This document shows positions 33,442-42,406 of a DNA stretch of 64,000 nt, piece after piece. The position numbers and the translations under genes are program-made. The notes beneath the pieces are model-generated. The model saw only the letters and a program-made list of their open reading frames with translations, was not told the DNA's origin and did not search any database. The stretch is from Agarophyton chilense. Lineage: Eukaryota > Rhodophyta > Florideophyceae > Gracilariales > Gracilariaceae. The stretch covers positions 186,001-250,000 of the forward strand of contig JARGXX010000116.1 of assembly GCA_030374765.1 (NCBI GenBank), written 5' to 3'. Each line of letters begins with the position of its first letter. Positions within the stretch are counted from its first letter, which is position 1.

Positions 33442-34641
33442 TGTCATGCCTACCTGTCACATAAGAAATTTCAAAGAGCCTTTCGACTCACTAGAGAAGC
33501 TTTCAATCAGCTGTTGGTCATTCTAGTCCAGCGACTGGAGCGGAACGCTTCCATGGCAACTCGATCTAGCGGCGGACGTGTGGAACTGGCAGTGCGGCTT
33601 GGTCTGACATTACGAATGCTATCGGGGGGGTCCTATCATGACTTAATAATTCTGTTTCGTTTAGGGCGCTCTAATGCATATGATATATACGGTGCGACCA
33701 TCGACGCCATTTTGTCGGAACTGCAACTCCCTGGACTGCCACTGGATGATGCAAACCAGCTACATGGAATGGCAGAAGCTTTTACAAACGCACGGCCAGC
33801 CGTGAGCTTGCTTTGGGGCTGTATTTGAGCACTCGACGGTAGTGCTGTGAAGATATTGAAGCCCTTGCTCTGTTACAATCCAAGAAGCTACTACTGCCTG
33901 AAAGGATTCTCTGCCATCCCCGTACGGGCAATTGCAGATTCTGCCTACAGCTTTCTTTATATGTCGGCCAGACCCGTTGGTTCTACACATGACTCACTCG
34001 CGTTTGCTATCTCCGACTTAGCACCACGCCTACGTGCGGGAGAGCTTATGCAAGGGTACTGGATAGCCGGTGACCCGGCATTTGAGTGTATAAATGGTAT
34101 TGTAACGCCGTTTTCAGAGTGATAGCTTCAACATGAACAGATGGCGGTAGCCCGCGACGGTTTCAATTTTTTACATTCCTCTTTGCGCACCGTGGTCGAA
34201 CAAGCGTTTTGTATGCTCACGGCTCGCTTCGGTGTTATGTGGAGCCCTATGCGATATTCCCTACCACGAGTGCCTCGGGTACTTGGGGCGTGCATGCGCA
34301 TCCACAATTTCTGTATAGAAAACAATTACACGTGCATCAAGCGTGCCCTGTCAGTTGAGGAGGTGGCTGTTTGCGAAAAGGCTTTTGAAAGCTGGTGGGA
34401 GGCTGCTACTAAAATCAGGGACAATACAGAGCAAGGGCGGAGGAGGGAACTAGAAGTTTCGGAGCTGAGAGACGCTCTCACTGCTGCAATTCAGCAGAGT
34501 GGGTTTTATCGACCTGTTAGAATCTATGCCAGGGAGCTGCAACCTGCTTCGTATGGAACAATCACCGGCCATGGCAGTTTGTCACAACATGCAGACAACG
34601 ACCCCCTGCTCTCTTCCGGACTAGCACAGGGCCCTTTCTAA
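33442..34641 (+). pseudogene. PIF/Harbinger (DDE_Tnp_4) transposase with three stops
   Basis: The frame is open from 33442 (FQRAFRLTREAFNQLLVIL) and shows the Harbinger nuclease motifs in order. The first Asp is in ALDGSAVKI (just after a TGA at 33826). Then come YYCLKGFSAIPVRAIAD and GSTHDSLAF. The second Asp is in YWIAGDPAFE. Two adjacent stops (34120-34125) follow. The third residue, Glu, is in LRTVVEQAFCMLTARFGVMW, before ACMRIHNFCI and a charged C-terminus. Apart from the stops the sequence is continuous, so inactivation is recent. The original start is unclear; a Lys-rich stretch upstream at 33230-33460 in another frame may be the true N-terminus. Confidence 0.88.
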
Positions 34642-34934
34642 GCGTCCGGTATATCGATGGTGTCGATCTTTTCAATCTTGTCTACAATGGCGTCTCTTTG
34701 GCGCTGAAACAGTCGCAGCACCTCTGGTGCTTCATTCTGAATGGTAGCCATGTCCTTGCAAACACGCGTTAGCTTTTTCAATAAAGACTCGCGTCGCGCA
34801 ATTGCTTTTTCCTCAGCCTAATCGACATCGGTCACCTGTCCAAACAACGATCGTACTGCGCTTGCCATGTCAGGGGATCCTTCCTTTACAAGCCCTGCCA
34901 TTGAAGCGGCCATACTTGTCATAATACGGTGTAG

Positions 34935-36188
34935 CTATCCGTTTTCTACCGATGCCGCCCGCTTACGTCTTCTTGGTGTCATCATCGCTGTTCCGGACGA
35001 ATCAGAGCCTGCATCATAACCAATACCAGGTGAAGCAAGCTTCAAAGTAAACTGTAGTAAAGTGTTTTCGTCCGGGTCCCCTTCATCACAGCGCAATGCT
35101 GTGAAAATTAGAAGAGCGCGCTTACCGTCCGCACTGATCTCACATGAGTTCGGAGCACGCGGAACAAAGTTCTCGAATGAATTGGGATCGTGGTCAGTTT
35201 GTCCATTCCGGCTCCATTTGTCTAGAGCAACTGTGAAAATGGCCCTTATGAGGGAGAACTGCTGGCGAAGTTTGTCTCCTGGCCGATGCACAATCGGAGG
35301 CGAAAAGGGGTCTACATCCGATACTACGCCCTTTAAATTTAGATTAGGCTTCACAGCTGCATCATTGAAGTACTTGCAGACCACGGTGTCCCAGAAGTCA
35401 TTCGATGATGTCCGTCGATCGATATCACTTCTAGCAAGGCACGTTCCTGACTGTAGAAGAGCATGAGTGCATTCCTCAACAGTGTATAACACGCCGAAAA
35501 GTCGTGCAAACTCGTTTAACATAAAGGGTGCTGCTATCGAGGCGGAAACTGTCTGGCCCCCCAACACTCCTCTGTCCCTCAAATTGTTGGGCATGTTATG
35601 CAGTAGATCAGCTTCAGTTGGACAACGCTTCCAACGCTGACTCATTGCTAAAACCTGCGTGGAATTCGAGCATTAGTCATGCACTTTGCTCTCGTTTTTT
35701 TCAACCTCCGCAGCTGCAAGCCAGCTGAATAAAACCTCCTCACGCTCCCCACGCCAAAATCGAAGAGCCAATCGCAGTACCATTTCAAGTTTTTTACCCA
35801 CCTGCTTCATGTCATACCGTTTGTGAAGCGCTCTCAGCAGGGGAACGGTAGCAGCGCGGGATAGTAAATAGGTGTACACCTTGTCGCGAACGGTTGCCTC
35901 ACCATCTTCTACCAGAGCATCAACATGGTTCTTCTCCCACAGTATGTTGCTGGCCTCAATCGAAACATGACGGCTGCCGGGCTTTGAATGATCATCGGTC
36001 ACCTCCATGTTGACAGATGTGTTAGCAACTAGAGCTTCGGCTTTCATGAACCAACGGATTCGAGCCGATACCACCCCTTGGTCAGCAGGGGGCATGGAGA
36101 TGCAGTCATCGCTGTGCGATAATCGCACCGATCCCGCCAAAAAAGGATTGTTCCCCGGAAATTTACCTCGGTTGTGTACGGCTTCCAA
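34935..36188 (-). pseudogene. Second gene of the Harbinger element, unknown domain, one in-frame stop
   Basis: Two frames, 35673-36188 (171 codons) and 34935-35645 (236 codons), are in the same phase and separated only by TAA at 35673 and nine further codons, so they were one protein of about 417 residues. Harbinger elements often encode a second, DNA-binding protein that helps the transposase enter the nucleus and bind the TIRs; position and orientation suit that role. No Myb/SANT motif is recognisable. The C-terminus ends in a basic patch (MMTPRRRKRAASVENG) that could be a nuclear localisation signal. A 30-nt stretch with GT..AG ends removes the stop, but is short for an intron. Confidence 0.6.
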
Positions 36189-36347
36189 GCAGATTGGGTT
36201 GCTTCAGGCCATCTCACTTCCTTTTCTGAACGGAAAAAGTGTTTCTGTCTGAACGAAATCTGTATTTTTATATTCCCTTTCGGCCAATGAGAGTCCATAG
36301 ATTACCTGGTCTCATCACAGCCGTGCAGCTACATATCCAAATACACA

Positions 36348-36363
36348 CTGTATAGACCGGCCC
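36348..36363 (-). repeat. Right TIR of the Harbinger element
   Basis: CTGTATAGACCGGCCC, the exact inverse of 32956-32971; followed by the TTA target copy. Confidence 0.9.
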
Positions 36364-38565
36364 TTAGATGTTTCCAAATTTCTGAATGGTGAAAGACAGA
36401 ACACAGAGCTCCAGACATGAAACCGCAACCTAAAAAAACCGTTAAATGCGCTAAACCGCACCCATAGGCCCGATCTTTGTCTTCCACATTCACCCCTTTT
36501 TACTGCACTACTGCTCCTAGACAAGAAACTACGTCCTGCGTTGCCTATGTGTGGATCGCTCACAACGAGAATCGGTCTCTCTAGACCTACGTCTTCGATT
36601 AGACCGCACGGAACCGTTGCTTTGATCACCTTGTGCCCCACTGCCACTACCACTTTCACCATTGCTTTCTATTTCTGTGGTAACCACAGGCGGGGGCCTT
36701 CTTCGACCTTCGATCCGCTTGTTTGCCTGCCAGAGGGTCCAAGAGCTTTTCCTAAGTCCTGGATAGATACGTATGCACAAATTAACGGAACAAAGATCAC
36801 AGCAGTAAGTAGATCTTTGCCCCCTCCAGCCAGGCTTTTTCAACCCGCACAATGCACAATACACGAGCTGTTTCTGCTGAAGAGTGTGGCCTTTAACAGA
36901 AAGTCACAATGAAATGCCATCGGTTCCGTTGAAGAACACCAGCCTGTTTCTCGTCCGATTTCGTGCCAAATCCACCAACCGTTTCACCTCATCTGCTGTG
37001 GTTACTTCCTTCTACACTCAATACCTCAGAGATTTGCATTTGAATAGCTGCAGCATAGCTAGTCAAATCCTGTGATACGTCAAACATGAAATCTGCCGTT
37101 GCTTGAACCTTATTTAGACAGCTGCGATAGTTGTCTAGTGACTTGAAAGATTCCAACGTCTGTAACAATTCTTGTCGCTCCAACACTCTCCATGCAAAGA
37201 AGGAATTGATTACAGTCGTCTTCAATGTCTGCGACACGATTTTCTGCTCCCATTTGAAATGGGAGGTTGAGCTGCGCAAGTTGGATTTCTGCTGCGTGGC
37301 TCCATCTACACCAGTTTTAGTCTTAGAATAGAAGCTCGGTGCCGCGTGTTTTAACAGCTTCAAGGGTAGAAAAAAGCCGTTGTCAAGGACACATTTGTCA
37401 ACAATTCTCCAAAACTTGTGCCGTGTCTTTAGCAGGTCCATGTAATCTGCCATAACGAAAACCGGAAAAGAGACCTCGTCCTCATATGCCCACTGCACCA
37501 ACGGCCGTTCAGCGTCTTCAATAATATTCCTGCACGCGGTAAGGATACTTCCCGTGCATTTTATGAGGACTGAGTAGACAATTCTAGTCTCTGCCGCCAC
37601 AACATACATAGAGTTGCCAAGACCCAGCACGATTAGCTGTTGTAACACTTATGCCCTGTGCTCCTTAGGCACATACTTCCGAAATACTTCATCGCCAAAA
37701 GTGCAACGCACGACATCCAAAGATGCCAACTGGATCACTTCTCCAAGCGTTGTTGCCCCCACCTTAGTATTGATCTCCACAGGAACCAGCTCGATCCGCA
37801 TTCCATCCATTTGTATAACATCCTCCTTAAACCAAAGCCCGAAACACTCTGTGTCCATACAAAAAACACCGTCTGGAGAGCAAGCAAGGTACCTCGAGCT
37901 TATAGCTGACACCATCCCCACTTCATAGAAAGCTTTCACAAAGCGCATCGCCTCCAGCGCATTAATAACAGCTTGTTCGTTTATAGTTCCCCTCATCATG
38001 GCCTCTGTAGACGCTTTCGAGCTGAACCATTTCCGATGCAAGACGTCAAACCATTGCTGCAGTGTCATTTCCTCTCTAACGATGCCACCCTCCATGCCCA
38101 TCACGTGCAAAGCATCCGAATTCGCCCTCAACACGTGCCCAGGATTTGTCCCGGTTACCATGAACTGGCGCAACACGAACCAGTCAGCGCATCGCTGAAC
38201 CAGGGCTAGCACACTACAAACCTCACGTATTCGGCCCTCCGCGATCTCCGGAAAAGATTGAAGTGTATGATGGCTGCTTAGTCCACCACTGAACAAAGTT
38301 TTGTTCAAGTTTGTGTTAGATCGCGGCACAGCGACCCAGGTATTCAAACTGCTCTGCAATGCCGGCGGTACGGTATACAAAAACATGAGTAACTTGAAAA
38401 TTTTAGCTGTTCCACGCTCCCTCACTGCTCTTGCCGCAATCTTGTTCTGTCCTACCCTTCGAGCAGAAGCATTAGCAGTCTTAGTGGCAAAGAACACTTC
38501 TGGCCTCAAAATCAGGTGGTCCTCTATGACGTACTGCCTGCCAGTGTCGAATCCAGCGAATAATT

Positions 38566-39479
38566 TGAAGAGCAACGTCCTCCCGAGAGGTTTTTGGGGA
38601 CTTCAGTTTTTTCCGGAGCCTCCGGCGTGCAACCTCGTTATGAGTAGGAGTAATCCGTTTTCACGGCGATGGCCGGAACGCCGGTGATGCACCGGCGGGA
38701 CCGGGTGCCATACACGTGGCCGCAGCGCCCGCGCGACACGTGGCCGCAGCGCCCGCGCGACACGTGGCCGCAGAGCCCGCGCGACACGTGGCCGCCAGAT
38801 TGGCCCCTTTTGTTAGACGGACATTTAGCTATTTAGGATAGACTTTATTTATTCTATTCTACGGTGACTACAGTACTTAGGCCGCCGGCCTCGCGGCCGC
38901 CGGTCCAGTAAAGTCTTCCCAACAAGGGTGATCTTGGTCTTCCAGATCTTGGCTCTGGGTCGAACCGCCTGCGCGGATATACAACTCTTTACGGAGGGAT
39001 TTCCCGTGGTGCACGGCTTCCCAACCCCCTTGGACGTTCAAGCAGCCTTCGTGCGTTGGGTATCTATTCCCACTTTCGTGGTTCCGCCCGTGTATACGGT
39101 TTGCTACACCCGGCAGTGCCGGCTATTCCCGAGTCCCCTCTTGCGACTCGTGGTCAACCTCGCCCTCTTGCCTCCGTTCCCATTTTCCTTCCCTTTTCCT
39201 CCCCTTCATTGGGCAATTCCCGCTCTTGCGGCTCGCACTGACACCTGTCGTGCTCGCCACTCTCGTGGGTTTTGCCTCCTCAGAGGATACGCAAGCACCG
39301 CATTACGCGGATATTCTCGGCTTTTTTCAGCCTCCCTGCGCCCGTCGCGACGGTTCGGCTCCGGCTTACACCCGGCATTGCGCGCCGATCCCTGGGAGGG
39401 CTCTACCGCGCCGGTTACCTCGTGAGAGGAAGATCCGGACGTCTTCGTAGGTTTTCCCCCTTGGGGGCATTGTCCTACA
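38566..39479. repeat. Solo LTR 1 (914 bp) with TAATT target duplication
   Basis: The sequence starts TGAAGAGC and ends CCTACA, with TAATT immediately on each side (38561-38565 and 39480-39484). It is near-identical to 59636-60499. No internal retroelement sequence is attached, so it is a solo LTR left by recombination between two LTRs. It interrupts the PiggyBac-like transposase. Long frames inside it exist on both strands but match no protein. Confidence 0.93.
38713..38795 (+). repeat. 24-bp tandem repeats within solo LTR 1
   Basis: Three copies of CACGTGGCCGCAGCGCCCGC plus GCGA, then a partial fourth. Each contains the palindrome CACGTG. Solo LTR 2 has only one full copy plus the partial one, which explains nearly all of the 50-bp length difference. 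Confidence 0.9.
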
Positions 39480-41201
39480 TAATTCTTCCCGAGCATCTCT
39501 TTCGACACCACGGGACTCTCCAGCTGCTGCCATTGGCACGACGCGGAAAACATCAACGCCCTGAACTGACGAGTCTGTTACAGAAGACTGCCGCTGGGAA
39601 TTAGGAGCATCAACTTCTGTCCCTTGTAAAGAATGCACTTACACCTCCAGTCTATCTCTTTCGTCTGATGTGCTTTCGAACTCTTCCTCAAAATCTCCTC
39701 GAAGTGGATTTTAAAACGACTTGGCTACAAAGGGATGGAATCCTAAAATGTGGTCAGGCATGGCAAAAACAGAACCTAGGCCGTGTTCCATCAGTATCTC
39801 CATAAAACATTCCTTTGCATAGCCTCGATCAGCTGTACAAATACACCCTGTCAAAGATTCCTCCCCACGCCCATCCATGAGGGATGCCGTTAGGTTCCTG
39901 ACAGATTGAACTTTCGATTCCCCACGTCGCCGAAATTTTATGGCAAGCAAGATCCTGAAAAGAGCGTCCGCTACTGCATCCGTAGAATACCCCTCCCTGT
40001 CTGATTTTAGAGAGCTTAACATTTTAACCTGGTTTTCGGTTGTTCTGGTGCCTAACAAATCATCATCCAGCGTTGCCAACAAGTGCAACGGCGTGAAGAA
40101 GATTTTGCGAGTTTCTCGGAAGGCCAAAGTCTCAAATTAAGTGAGATACCGCGTTGGATCTCTCTGTGTATTCCAACTGACATTTCAATGACTGCCCTTT
40201 CCGGTTGGAGGATAAGTAAAAACATTTGCGGCAATGAATGGAACAGATTATAACGACGGGGAGATGATTCCTTCTTGTCTTAAAATAGACATGGCCTTTT
40301 CAAAACTGAAACCAGTTTTGTGAGATAGAAGGAGGATGATGAGGTACCTTGACATGTCGCAGAGTGACAAAGGGTCCTTAGAAAGATTGTTGATACGAAT
40401 GCGTTCTTTTACCATCTCCATCAATTGCCTCAGCAATCCACTGGGCAACAAGACAACAAACCCAAAACGCGTCGGAACAAGATTCTTGACTTTGCATGAA
40501 ACCTTCATGTTGAACAAGGATACACTGCAAAGCAAACTAGCACGATGCTGAATGACGCTATCCCCGAACTCCTTCTCCGCAATCACCTTATTACATCCAG
40601 TTCTACTCAGTGTCCGTTCATAGCTTGCGTCATGACCATTCCTCTCCCATATCCCAAGACCCGCACGTCACCTTCTCTTTCTTTATACCCCGCTTCCCGA
40701 TCTCCTCAGCCCCTTAGTCCTCCCCCTAGTACTTGATAATGGTTTTCCAGAGGCTCAACTTGCTGCGACATTTGAAAGAGCCGCACCTCTTGTGGCGCGG
40801 GCCCTAGCGGGGGAACTGGATGCGTTTGGATTCAATGCGTCTTTTTGATTGCCGCCGGTTACATTGGATTCAGCACTTGCCAGGGGAGTGGGCTGTGCCG
40901 CCGCATTTGAGTTGCGGATGAGTTGATAAAACATAATCATGGAAGGCAGACACCCCTGGATGACAGGCAAGGCCGATTCTTAGCCGATTCTGGATCTTGG
41001 AAGTGGCGAGAGTTGCACGCTCCATCTGAATTTTAAACCAGCTCAAAGAGTTGTAGTAAAAAGAGCCAATTTGGCACGTGAGGGGTAGCAATGGGACCCC
41101 TGAAACGGCTCTTATGTTTGGTATATCGAACCTAAGGCCAAAACGGTCAAATCGGAAATTTCCACCTAGGATCGGTATAGCGAACACATGCGACATTAGG
41201 G

Positions 41202-41594
41202 ATATAAATCTGTTAACCATCTAGGAGTAAAAGGCTTAAACGCTTGTTAAGAACGGGATTGTAATGCATATCATTGGGTGAGGCACAGGTATAATTACAT
41301 TTGTGGAAACCAATGACCCTTTGTACGTATAATCACAAAATTGGCCGGGTTGATTATGTGTCGCGCGAGCTCAAGATTGCATTCTCCTTCCCGCACCGTC
41401 CCGCGTCCGATCCGACACTACTCTCCTCCAGTGCACTACAGGCCAGACTTTCGCCTGCCTCCTCACTGCATTGATGTACATAAGATCGTCCTCAACGATC
41501 TGTTCGAAAGTACAGTAATACTGCTTCGCAGGTAACCCTACGCACACAAGCGTATGCTTGTTGCCGAGGTCGTTTCGGATCTCTGCTTGTATCT
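41202..41594. promoter_or_regulatory. Right flank of the PiggyBac-like element and fibrillin upstream region
   Basis: About 390 bases from the ATAT flank to the fibrillin start codon. No gene is recognisable. The transposon end therefore lies within 400 bp of a host gene and may overlap its promoter. Confidence 0.4.
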
Positions 41595-42365
41595 ATGGCG
41601 GCGTTCGTTCCAAGTTTACCCTTTTATAAGACTCAACATCGTACACCACAAATAGAATCTGTTTCTTCGAACGGGCCTGGCTTCATAAACTATCCTCGCA
41701 GATTGTTAGCTGCACCCCGGCTGGTCTGCGTTCAACAAAAGGACGCACCCAGCCCTAAATCACGCCTACCGCACCTAAAAAAACAGCTCTTCTCTCAGCT
41801 GGATGGCTTCAATCGTGGCTTAGATGTTGATCCAGACTCTGATACAATGACTTCCGAAGAAGCGGACGTGGAAGAAACAATCGAAGCGCTCGAGGACGAC
41901 TTCCCAGCACAGCTTCCAACGAAAGACTCGAGAATGCATGGGCGATGGCGTTTGGCTTACACATCCAGCGCTATCACCCGGTATTTTGGTGGTGTTTCGG
42001 GTCTTCAGCGTTTACTGCCGAACGCCACTGTCGGTACCATAATTCAGCTAATCGATCCTGAAGATGGAACGAGCACATTTAAAGAAAATATCACCTTCGA
42101 GCTTCCTGTGATCGGAAATAAGGTTACTCTCAATATCCAGGTGCAAGGACGTTTGAGAGCAACGAATGAAGAGCGTCAAATATGGGAACCAGAAAACGTC
42201 AAGTGTGGCGTTCTCAGCTGGTTCGCAGATAACTGGAAAACCTTTCGGGCCTTTCAGGTCACTGACGTAACATACCTTGACGACGAACTACGCATCACAC
42301 GGGGTCAAACAGGGGGCGTAGCCGTTTTCGAAAGAATAACGGAGGATGATGAGGAAGAGGCCTAG
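41595..42365 (+). CDS. Plastid lipid-associated protein / fibrillin (PAP family)
   Basis: Fibrillins bind lipids at thylakoids and plastoglobules. The 256-residue product starts at an ATG with an N-terminus rich in Ser, Pro and Arg and low in acidic residues (to about residue 50), typical of a plastid transit peptide. A charged helix (55-105) leads into the PAP domain: GRWRLAYTSS (116-125), TVGTIIQLIDPEDGTS, and the C-terminal DDELRITRGQTGGVAVFER that closes the barrel in this family. No intron. It converges with the PPR gene, with only 41 bases between the stops. The sub-type among fibrillins cannot be decided here. Confidence 0.88.
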   Translation: MAAFVPSLPFYKTQHRTPQIESVSSNGPGFINYPRRLLAAPRLVCVQQKDAPSPKSRLPHLKKQLFSQLDGFNRGLDVDPDSDTMTSEEADVEETIEALEDDFPAQLPTKDSRMHGRWRLAYTSSAITRYFGGVSGLQRLLPNATVGTIIQLIDPEDGTSTFKENITFELPVIGNKVTLNIQVQGRLRATNEERQIWEPENVKCGVLSWFADNWKTFRAFQVTDVTYLDDELRITRGQTGGVAVFERITEDDEEEA

Positions 42366-42406
42366 GTTTCATAAAGACCGCAACGCCGTCCATTAGAGGA
42401 CAGAGT

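Larger units (their letters stand above)
32956..36363 (+). mobile_element. PIF/Harbinger DNA transposon
   Basis: Perfect 16-bp terminal inverted repeats (GGGCCGGTCTATACAG and complement) are flanked by TTA on both sides (32953-32955 and 36364-36366), the standard Harbinger target duplication. Inside are a DDE transposase (+) and a second gene (-), the two-gene plan of this superfamily. A subterminal direct copy of GGTCTATACA lies at about 33039. Coding regions carry only a few stops, so it is fairly young, but this copy is dead. Confidence 0.92.
36529..40970 (-). pseudogene. PiggyBac-like transposase with an internal YqaJ-like nuclease region and C-terminal zinc finger
   Basis: Read from high to low coordinates, a decayed reading frame gives four parts. 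First is an N-terminal half (40970-39711) with FFTPLHLLATLDDDLLGTRT and the second DDE region CTADRGYAKECFMEILMEHG. Second is a YqaJ/lambda-exonuclease-like region (38575-37649): MRGTINEQAVINALE, YLACSPDGVFCMD, VPVEINTKVG. Third is the PiggyBac segment with the last Asp, KTKTGVDGATQQKSNLRSST (about 37340-37280). Fourth is a Cys-rich finger (YCALCGLKKPGWRGQRSTYC, 36862-36803). Stops lie at 39711, 39641, 37649 and elsewhere, with a frameshift near 40150. A solo LTR sits at 38566-39479; removing it and one TAATT copy restores the frame across that point. Confidence 0.75.
32811..41201 (-). mobile_element. PiggyBac-like transposon carrying a YqaJ-domain transposase, with two nested insertions
   Basis: The ends are CCCTAATG (32811) and its inverted copy CATTAGGG (to 41201), each bordered by ATAT, with inverted subterminal GCTATA motifs (32834-32840; 41176-41182). 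The span is 8.4 kb. Removing the Harbinger element (32956-36363) and the solo LTR (38566-39479), with their duplications, leaves about 4.1 kb. That is a sensible size for an element encoding the single large transposase found on the minus strand. The perfect TIR is only 8 bp and the flank is ATAT rather than TTAA, so the ends are probable, not certain. Confidence 0.6.

Noticed and set aside
35646-35675. 30-nt intron in the second Harbinger gene
   Set aside because: Too short for a normal spliceosomal intron here (others are 62-103 nt); a nonsense mutation is simpler.
38928-39425. 165-codon frame in solo LTR 1, repeated as a 173-codon frame at 59949-60470 in solo LTR 2
   Set aside because: Both frames are kept simply because the LTR copies are near-identical; the product is compositionally odd and matches no protein, and long frames also exist on the other strand.
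32811-41201. One giant multi-gene transposon carrying Harbinger transposase, YqaJ nuclease and other genes
   Set aside because: Exact TIRs and a TTA duplication show the Harbinger is a separate insertion, and the LTR has its own TAATT duplication.
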